Below, in pieces: positions 39,901-50,600 of a DNA stretch of 64,000 nt. The stretch spans positions 57,975,623-58,039,622 of the forward strand of contig CM047429.1 in assembly GCA_026168455.1 (NCBI GenBank), given 5' to 3'. The notes below the pieces were generated by a model. That model made no database searches, was not told the origin of the DNA, and saw only the letters and a program-made list of their open reading frames with translations. Positions within the stretch are counted from its first letter, which is position 1, and every line of letters begins with the position of its first letter. Origin of the DNA: Theocolax elegans (Eukaryota; Arthropoda; Insecta; Hymenoptera; Cerocephalidae). Both the position numbers and the translations under genes were made by a program.

Positions 39901-42900
39901 CGGTGGCGGGAAACCCTCTTCCGGCCGCGTTATTCGCATTGTCAACAACCTCGACCACACCGTTCAGGTATACTCCTTTTATTTTCCCTTTCCTTATTTT
40001 ATCCCCCTACAATTTATTTATTTTATCTTATACGCGCTTATACGTACGCGTACATGACTTTGTATACGCGATAACTTATTATTTCTGGTTGTTTTTGCGT
40101 ACTTTTGTTCTTATATTCAAATTTTTCCAAAAATTTTGGTTTCTATTTCAATATCTAATCGTTGTGTGCTTACTAAATGCTCAAAAATTTATTTAAAATA
40201 TTTCGAGGATTACCATATATCACTCTGTTAAATACAATACGAAGAGCGAAGAGAAAAAGGTACCTTTATCGCATAAGTTAAAAGGTAACCGTTACTTAAT
40301 TTCCATAAAATTTAATTATCTATAAATATCTGCACGAGATAACGCGGATTATTAAAATTAATCCTTTTTCTCTAGAAAATTCACATGTTATTTTTATACG
40401 TGTACGCGGGTCTACCTACTTTTTAAACCGCGGTTTCAGTCATTATCATTAAATTAATGTACAAAGCCGCATGTAATAAAGCCATGTATGTTATTGGACG
40501 TTTAATAAGTTCGTGTGTTGCACCTTAATAAACGTGCAGGGAATGGGTTCACTATACTTTTCCGGCGCGTTAATTTATAACATTATTCTCTTCGAGCACA
40601 CGTGTGCACCTATAAACGTGATATGAAATTTTTATTTTTTCTTATCGTTGTTAAAAGAAAAGTCATTTATTACAGTTATAGATTAAACCATCGGGTAAAT
40701 AACCAATGAATTTTTTTTTATGCTTACTATAGTGCCGAGTGTTGTTAAATTTACGAACGTCCCAGCCATTCGAGGAGGTTCTCGAAGACTTAGGCCAGGT
40801 GCTTAAGATGAACGGAGCCAAAAGGATGTTTACAGTGTCCGGCCAAGAGGTAAGATTTTTTATTTGGCTCCGAGTGCCCCAAACGTACTAGAATTATTCG
40901 ATCGGTGGCATTTTAAACATTTTGACTGTACATGATAGTATACTTTTTTAACAGTCAATATATTTATTTCTTTTACTAATTACAATATTAATTATAATAA
41001 AACAACTATTTAATTTGTATAGAATGACTTGTATAAATATATAGAATCTGACGATGGGGAGGTTGCGCGGAATTCGCGAAAACTAACCGAGAATCTCGTA
41101 TATGCACACAAAAAAATATGTACATTTACACCTGTATGCGAACACACCTACATACATTCGAATATAATATTCTCTTTCCTCAACATAGTCATATACAATT
41201 GTGTTAAATGGAAAGAAAGGAGCACCTCGCCACTTCTTTTTAGCTACGCAATAAAGAGCTCAGGGCTATTGCTTTGCATACTGCGGTGCACGAAACACTC
41301 TACTATTGACTTTGCGCCCCATCGGTCCGCTTCTTATTCTTTTTTTTTTTCTCGCCCTCGTTCGACGATATTATTACATTCACACGTGTGTATCGCGTAT
41401 TCTACAATTTATATACATCTCTCTCGCGAATGCATAAAATATTCATCCGACTTCAAATTGATGAGAAAAAAATAATCTTTACGTCTCCGACGTTCTATAC
41501 CAAGTTTTCAATGTCCAATTTCATTTTGTGACTTTTAACATTGTTAAGTGTATGATTTACCGTATTACGAAGCCGCGATAAGAATGAATAAGTGAAAAGT
41601 TTTTCATGCGTTTTTTTTTTAACGATCGATATAGTTGGTTATATGTATATGCGGTTTAGGGTAAGAAACTCGATTTTATCTATTCAAATTTTAAATATGT
41701 TATTAAGGTATACGTTATTTAAATAACAAGTGTCTTTTCAGTATATATTAGTTTCCAATTTAGCTAACTAATCACTATCATTACGGATTCTTTTTTTTTT
41801 TTATTATTTATTAAAATTCATGTTATATGCCGGTATTTATTTATTTTTAAGTTGCAGTTAAATATCTAGTTGAAAGTAATATTACCGGTGTTGGAGGAAC
41901 TAATTTATTTTATCATCTGTCTAATTAAGAACACGTAGACGTATATTCACTTCTCCTTATATATTTGCGGTCGAATTGATTTTTAAATCTAGATTTTACT
42001 CTGTTTATTTTATATATATATAATTATGATTTTTATGAATTTCATTTTATACAGTTCGTAACATATTAATTCATATTTTATTCTAATATCGATTTATTAA
42101 TAATAGTGATAGAATAAATTATATTACATATATATAAAATAATCAAGTCTAGGAACTGAGAAAAATATAGTTATGTTGCGTCGAAAGTCATATCAGGTAT
42201 ACTTAATAACTCAGAGTCAATCAAACTATTAAATGTTCCATCCAAAAAGGCTTTATCCTAATAGTATAACAACAAATGACACTCGCAAGGAGAGCATCAT
42301 ATGTTTGGGTAAGCTTGTACGATATGTATTTTAATATAAAAATATTAAAAAAGTCAGAGCCGCAGGCCGTAACAATCGTTTTTTAAAAAGTTATACGCTT
42401 TGAAAGCAAAATTTACAGAAAAAGAGACTTTACTTCAAATGCTTGTAACTTCTAAACTATCAAATATTATCATTTAAATCAAAGTTTAATGAAAATCTGA
42501 GATAATCCGTTAGAATGGAGCAAAGTTATAGCCGAATTAAGAACTTCAAGAAATTAAGCTTAAAAAATTAATAATATTTGTAGTGTCCAATTTTTGTTAA
42601 AATTTCTTCTAATTCTTAATTCGGCTATAACTTTGCTCCATTTCAACGGATTTGAGCGTCTTTTTTTAAAATTATATCTAGTTTATCTCAGCTTTTCATT
42701 AAACTTTAGTTTGAATGTCAAATTTTGCTTTAATAGCGTATAACTTTTGAAAAAACGATTGTTAGGGTCTGCGGCTCTGGCTTTCTACATATTTATATCA
42801 GAAAACATCCTACAAGCTGAGCACGATTTGTTTCCCAAATATATGTTAATCTCCTTGTGAATGTTATTAATTAAAAAAAAACATTTATGCAAGTATGAAT

Positions 42901-43378
42901 AAAATTACATACTTTTTATTGAAACAATAAAATATGTGTGCCTGGAATAAGATTTTCAAGTAAAACATAAAGAAGTATAATAATTTTAAGTTATCTGGAG
43001 TGACGATCAGCAAAACCTCTGAAACTTCCTCGAATTGATAAAGCAAGCCATAAACAGTTCCCATAAAACCAAATTCGTAGATATTATTAAGTTCGCGAAA
43101 TTCAAAGTATACAATCCCGATAGGATAAATTTTTCTGCAATTAACAACCGACGTTTCACAATAATAAAAAAAAAGAAATATACGCATATTTCGGGCGTAT
43201 AAATTTGTCGAGTACGACTAACCCCGTTGCCGTGCAAGTAGACGTCTTTTTCGCGAGCGGGAAAATGTCGAGCTTACGGTGCGATGAATTTATTGCGAGT
43301 TTTAAATTATACGGCTTTATAAAATAATAACAATATCGCCGCGGCGGCACGCTCGAACTTTTTCAGAGACCGTGTTTA

Positions 43379-43414
<36 letters not shown>

Positions 43415-44733
43415 GTAACATATTAATTCATATTTTATTCTAATATCGATTTATTAATAATAGTGATAGAATAAATTATATTACATATATATAAAATAAT
43501 CAAGTCTAGGAACTGAGAAAATATAGTTATGTTGCGTCGAAAGTCATATCAGGTATACTTAATAACTCAGAGTCAATCAAACTATTAAATGTTCCATCCA
43601 AAAAGGCTTTATCCTAATAGTATAACAACAAATGACACTCGCAAGGAGAGCATCATATGTTTGGGTAAGCTTGTACGATATGTATTTTAATATAAAAATA
43701 TTAAAAAAGTCAGAGCCGCAGGCCGTAACAATCGTTTTTTAAAAAGTTATACGCTTTGAAAGCAAAATTTACAGAAAAAGAGACTTTACTTCAAATGCTT
43801 GTAACTTCTAAACTATCAAATATTATCATTTAAATCAAAGTTTAATGAAAATCTGAGATAATCCGTTAGAATGGAGCAAAGTTATAGCCGAATTAAGAAC
43901 TTCAAGAAATTAAGCTTAAAAAATTAATAATATTTGTAGTGTCCAATTTTTGTTAAAATTTCTTCTAATTCTTAATTCGGCTATAACTTTGCTCCATTTC
44001 AACGGATTTGAGCGTCTTTTTTTAAAATTATATCTAGTTTATCTCAGCTTTTCATTAAACTTTAGTTTGAATGTCAAATTTTGCTTTAATAGCGTATAAC
44101 TTTTGAAAAAACGATTGTTAGGGTCTGCGGCTCTGGCTTTCTACATATTTATATCAGAAAACATCCTACAAGCTGAGCACGATTTGTTTCCCAAATATAT
44201 GTTAATCTCCTTGTGAATGTTATTAATTAAAAAAAACATTTATGCAAGTATGAATAAAATTACATACTTTTTATTGAAACAATAAAATATGTGTGCCTGG
44301 AATAAGATTTTCAAGTAAAACATAAAGAAGTATAATAATTTTAAGTTATCTGGAGTGACGATCAGCAAAACCTCTGAAACTTCCTCGAATTGATAAAGCA
44401 AGCCATAAACAGTTCCCATAAAACCAAATTCGTAGATATTATTAAGTTCGCGAAATTCAAAGTATACAATCCCGATAGGATAAATTTTTCTGCAATTAAC
44501 AACCGACGTTTCACAATAATAAAAAAAAAGAAATATACGCATATTTCGGGCGTATAAATTTGTCGAGTACGACTAACCCCGTTGCCGTGCAAGTAGACGT
44601 CTTTTTCGCGAGCGGGAAAATGTCGAGCTTACGGTGCGATGAATTTATTGCGAGTTTTAAATTATACGGCTTTATAAAATAATAACAATATCGCCGCGGC
44701 GGCACGCTCGAACTTTTTCAGAGACCGTGTTTA

Positions 44734-44784
<51 letters not shown>

Positions 44785-47584
44785 AAGTTGAATGGTTATA
44801 TGAAAATTTATTTTACTTTTACTTGCAGAAGCGTGGTTTTTTATCCGTTGCGTTATCTTTTCTAAAAGTTTTTCATACAAAAAAATTTGGCGTCGTGACT
44901 TTTAGTTTTTAGAATAAAAATTTTACATTGAGAAAAATTAATGGAAGAATGTCGTGTTTTTTATTAATATTTCACGTAGCTACAAACTCTCGTGGTGGTA
45001 TACGTTGCAAATTTCATAAATTTTTCTTACTTTTCATAGTTTTATATGAATTATTAGACCTGCGTTATCTATATTTTTAGATTGAAAATCGTAAATCTAC
45101 TGCTGATACAACATGCTCATTTAATGTCATTACGTTATGCATTATGTAAATTAAGATGATATGTACACATACATATATCTGAAAATTTATTAGATTACTT
45201 TTTTATCGTTGTACTTATCTACATTTTGCTTCTTTAGCGGAGTTTGAATAAAAAACGAAAGTTTACGATAAAATATATGAGTGTCGGTATAATTTTAGAT
45301 TGAGTCTACATCCGAATTTTTCGATTTAATGTACGAAAGCGAGATTAAGTGTTAAAAATGATTTTTGGTAGGTCACATAAAACAAAATTAAATTTATCAT
45401 TGCCGAACGTTTTTTCTCAGACACAAAAGATTACAATGGATTAGTCGAAGTTAAGATCCCAAAAATAATTTACTGGTTAAAAAATTGATTAAAGTAATTA
45501 ACTATATAGTATCATTAAAATAATATAATTTTATGAAACTTATTAACACATTAAGTTTTACTGTCGCATCGGTCATTATTTTAGTGCGATTACTAAAAGA
45601 TAACGCGGTGCTACTCAGCAAGTGGTTTACACGAAAATTTTCTCTGTAAATAAACTAGCACAAATAAGTAAATTGTATAATTGTATGACTAATATTGAAA
45701 ACTTTTATGCGATCTGACGATTTATTAGACACGAAAAACACAAAATTGTAAAGATGTACACAAAATTTAACAAATCATTTGACGCATCGATAATCCGATT
45801 AAAGGTACAAAATTGTTTATTATATGTGTGTATTTTCATATGTGCGTTCTCAATGTAATTTTGTTTTTTATGTCTAAAATAAATAGCCTGAAGAGGTTGG
45901 CAGACCACGCCAACAAAACTTTGCTTGTAATAAAAAAATCTGTCTTTTTAAGATTTTTTTTCATTTGCCTCCGTCAGATCGCATAAAAGTTTTCAAAATT
46001 AACACATGGAGAGTGATTACGATATATACAATGTATGACTAATAATTTGGGCAGTTTTGTTAGTCAACTTTAGCAATGTACACTAATAAAAAAATTATTT
46101 TAAACGATAATTATCTAATTCCTGGAACTCTCGAAGCATGAAATACTAAAATTTGCGACATTGAATAATACATAAGTAATTTGATGAATAACGCTGTGTA
46201 TACCCGTATACCTATAAAATTTTTCTTGATTTCTTATAATGATATATTGTACCCATTTCGAGCAAAATAATAGGAGAGAAAAAAAGAATAAGAATATGAA
46301 AACCGACGAAAAGAACAGATGTGTAACAGTAGTTCGTGTAAAATGTATATGTACGTACAAAAACATAAACTGAAGTCGAATAGAGATTATGGTAATAGAC
46401 AAGTCGAGAAACGCCATCGTCCTTATAAAATTGGTTTGTATAATACCCGCAGACTCTGATGAATATGCATGAAAAGTAGACGTACTGTTGATAGGTAGGC
46501 GCGCGAAAAACCCCGAGTGACGGGGAGGGAAGGTATAGGTAGGTATATAGGATCAAGAGACTCGCGGACGTGCAAGTACGTGTCGCCACACACGTGACCG
46601 AGAGAAAAGCCAACCGTGACGCGATCGAACTCGGTCCTCGAACGCGACGACGTAATAAGGTCGCGACCCGAACACACCACTCGACATCTCTATGTAACCA
46701 ATAACCCTCGCACCTACTTGCCTGATGTGCGATTTACGAAATTGCACATAGCGAAATGTCATGTCTCAATTAACTAGATGCATCATTTTACTTATGTAAC
46801 ACAATAATGTACGGGCTTTTTCATGCAGGTACTTATATTTATCAGGCGTACATTTTCCATGTCATTATATCATTGAGATTCTTTGTTATAATATTTTTTA
46901 TCTTTGAGTATGAATAAAATATTTGCGGTTACTTATAAATGTGCGGGATGGACATGTCTCTTTTTCTCAAAATATATTTGGTATGTATCGAACCGACTAT
47001 TGAAATATATATAATCATTCGAAAATTTGAAGTAATTTCAATAATTTAGAGAATCTATTTCTGCACGTGTAATATTTGTATATATAAACGTACGAACGCC
47101 CACTAAGTTTATATCCTAATAATTAAATTATATTTTTAGAATTTTGACTTATTCATAATTCTATTTTAAGATAATTTATCCCCTGTACAAAATTCGCCCA
47201 CACATATTTCGTATAAACTGTCATTTCCATAAAGGTTATCGTGTAAATAAAAAAAAATGAATCTAGACGATACGCAGAGACATCAGAATAAAAGTCAATA
47301 CAATTACTTTCGCCATCAACCAATAATTTATTTATTAAAAAAACGATTAAGAACGAATTGAAAAAGTTAGTCAAATGAAAACAAATCCATATGCAAATAA
47401 CTACTTGTGCAGGAAGAGGTTCAATTATCTATACCCTTTCTCGAGTCATAACGAGGCAGCCGCCCAAAATTTCAGCCTTCAAACCCACCCGTATCACGCG
47501 AATTTCAGTATAGGAATATACACGTCGCTGACGTAAAAATGACGCGAATATTTTCCCCGTCACATATTCACACGTGCACACAAA

Positions 47585-47660
<76 letters not shown>

Positions 47661-50600
47661 CACACAAGTGTCTATATACCTTCGGCCTCGTTTTCTCATC
47701 ACGTTGGAAAAGGGTCGGAGATCCATCCGCGCTTTTCACCCTTCCCTCTCGCAGTCGATTTTTGCAGGTCACGACCGCATATGAATTTCAAATATTGCGC
47801 GCGGGTAATTTTCACATATATACGATTCATCGCTTGAGCACGCCCACGCGATCGTCGCCCTTCAGAATTTTTCATACACGTCGCGCGGCCTCTTTTGTCT
47901 ATTATTTTTTTTTTCTTCACCTGTTCACATGTATCTGTATATACATATGTACGTGCATGAGTGTATTATATATTCATCGGTGAAAAGGTTTGCATTTTTC
48001 TTTATTCAATTTAAATGCTAAAATTCACTATTCGAGGATATTGCGCGCGTCATCGCTCGATTTTTTCGGATGATTGTAGAAATATAGATGAAGATTTTCA
48101 AATGCTGCGCTTAATCATTCGAGTTAAAATTTAATTTGAGGTGGGCATAGATCTAAACTGTGCTTCCAAATGTTCACTTTTTCAGATTGTTATTTTTAAT
48201 TCAGGAATCTATGCTAAATATTTATAATATCGTGTTTACATTTTCGATTAATACATAATTCAATAATACATTCTAGAACAAGTATGGTTGTATAGGTCTG
48301 AAAACAAAATATAAATGTTGATTCTATATGCAGTGAATTGATTAATAGTGTGCATGAGAAAAAGCGAATAAATATATTTTCTCATATATTCAAAGTGAAA
48401 AGCTGGTTTATGCAAAAGTATGTAATATTTGTTCAAATTTTGATATAAAAAAGTGAAAATCAGATTGACATGTTATTTATACTGGCACTATAATCTTTAC
48501 CCAAAACGTTCAAATACTTTTATTAAAGCTATTTCTCTATTTACCAAATATTTAGCAACAGGTTTATGTATAGGTGTACGCAGCAATTTTAAAAATCTAA
48601 ATGCCTCCTTATTTAAAATACTTAAAAAAATTGCATAAAACTTATCCTTGCCGAAGACGCCACGTAATTTAAGAAAGTTATCTTGTTTATGGTAAATATT
48701 AAATTAGTTTAATTGAAAAAAAAAATTTCAGGTGCGCAGTTTCTCGCAATTACGCAACGAGTTTGCGGATGTGGATACGTTTTATCTGGGCACAGGAAGC
48801 GGAGTTGGTGGAATAGCGACAGCTATCGGCTCGCCGGCGAGGAGATCGCGGTCAAGAGGTCCACCCGCAGTTATCGAGGATGTTTCCAGACAACGTAGAG
48901 CAAGGAGCAAGAGTCGACCCCGTGCCCTTTACGCACCCGAATCGGAAGTCGTTAGAGTTAATGGTTCGTTCGATCACTATTTTCATATATACCATTAAAT
49001 AATATTTAAATCCTCGTACGCAAATAAGAATTGTGCATACCCATTAAATTTACATACCAAAATAACTATAATATACATGAAATATCTTTTTTACCGATGA
49101 TAAATTGGTTGATATACAATCTACAATTTTAATAGTTGCAAAATGTAAAAACGATAACTATATCTAAGAAAAAAATTAATAGTTAAGAATTTGTTTAATA
49201 TAAACATGAAAATATATATATCATCTTTAATATATATATAATCTAATATACATATCAAAATTGCATTTTGAATTGGTAACCCAATTCCATAAATTTATGC
49301 CAACGATCTGTAACTTTATCTATGAATTTCCATAAATACTCCATAAATTTGTAAAGCATATCTGTAGCTATCGCAGTTGCAGCCAACTGTCTATCTGTAT
49401 GTATATTATCAACACACATGCACACATACACACATGCATTCCAGTATAAATCTGCCTCGTATTACAAATTGAGATGTTTTTATACAGTGTATACATTTTT
49501 TTAAAATAGAAATAATATTTTTTTAATCTCCACATTAACTATTTATCAAAGTGTTTAAATATCGTATTATATCGGTAAGGGAAAATCTGTGATAAAAGTG
49601 ATAATTTCGTTGTTTCGGTAGATTACAGCGTGGTGGAAGTATTGCGAGAGGAGCCAGCACGAGTGACGATCCGTGGTCTTCGTCGGTCATTCTACCCACC
49701 TTCACACTTACCTCCCGTAGACAACTCACCACCCGACAAGAAACTTTCACTCGAATGGGTTTATGGTTATCGAGGTACCGACACGCGTCGGAACCTTTGG
49801 GTACTTCCGAGCGGCGAGTTACTTTATTACGTTGCCGCGGTCGCTGTCCTCTACGATCGCGAGGAAAATGCTCAAAGGCATTATATTGGCCACACCGAGG
49901 ACATTACTTGCATGGAGGTAATTTTTCCACATCCGTATATACATTTTTCATTATTGGATAATCGACTACATTTTATTTTGTAAGATCCGTCACCCATTTC
50001 GAACGTAAATCAAAATTAAGCAACCTCGGCGATTACTTCACGTCCACGCAAGATGATAATCGATTACATTGTATTATTATTATGATGATTTAAAAACGTT
50101 TATTAAACGATTTTTAGGTTCATCCGAGTAGGGAACTGGTAGCATCTGGACAGCGAGCAGGTAGACACAGGAAAGCTCAACCGCACGTTAGGATCTGGTC
50201 GACCGAAACACTTCTCACCCTATACGTTTTTGGCATGACGGAATTTCAAATGGGAGTTTCAGCGTTAGCATTTTCACAATTGGTACGCATTTTAAATTAT
50301 TAATTATCCATATAAATCTAATCGAACGAACGTTTACAATCAATGTATTTGTTTGTATTGCCAGAACGGTGGAAGTTACGTCCTTGTCGTAGACGCAGGT
50401 AGAGAGGCTATTCTTTCCGTATGGCAATGGCAATGGGGACATTTACTCGGCAAAGTTGCTGTAAGTCTTACAACGAAAAATCTTATTTTTCACAGTAAAT
50501 GCATCAATTATCCATATCCATCTAATAAACCGTTGAATATTTACACTTTTTAAAGACGCTTCAAGAAGATTTGACGGGAGCGGCTTTCCATCCGTTGGAC

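Larger units (their letters stand above)
42057..43413. repeat. Tandem duplication, copy 1 (unit about 1.36 kb)
   Basis: The same sequence starts again at 43414. The copies are almost identical, with one- or two-base indels in A runs (near 42162 and 42875) and a length difference in the terminal TA run. The unit contains a 584-bp foldback, then a stretch with a 100-codon minus-strand frame (42885-43187), then a CpG-containing part and a TA microsatellite. Confidence 0.95.
40850..48731 (+). other. DCX-EMAP: Intron 5 of DCX-EMAP (7.9 kb)
   Basis: It holds a 1.36-kb tandem duplication with internal foldbacks, a 302-bp element with perfect terminal inverted repeats, a GC-richer island at 46490-46720 and a long CA microsatellite. 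Each is described separately. No further exon is recognised. Confidence 0.7.

Noticed and set aside
41029..41475. 148-codon plus-strand frame with a possible TAG acceptor in phase
   Set aside because: Using it would cut DCX domain 2 short, which instead continues perfectly at 48732. The composition is low-complexity and Ser/Tyr/Ile-rich.
42885..43187. 100-codon minus-strand frame repeated at 44240-44542
   Set aside because: Its duplication reflects the tandem repeat, not selection on a gene. It is Phe/Tyr/Leu-rich with no recognised motif.
47429..47837. Thr-His and Cys-Val repeat proteins
   Set aside because: Products of the CA microsatellite.
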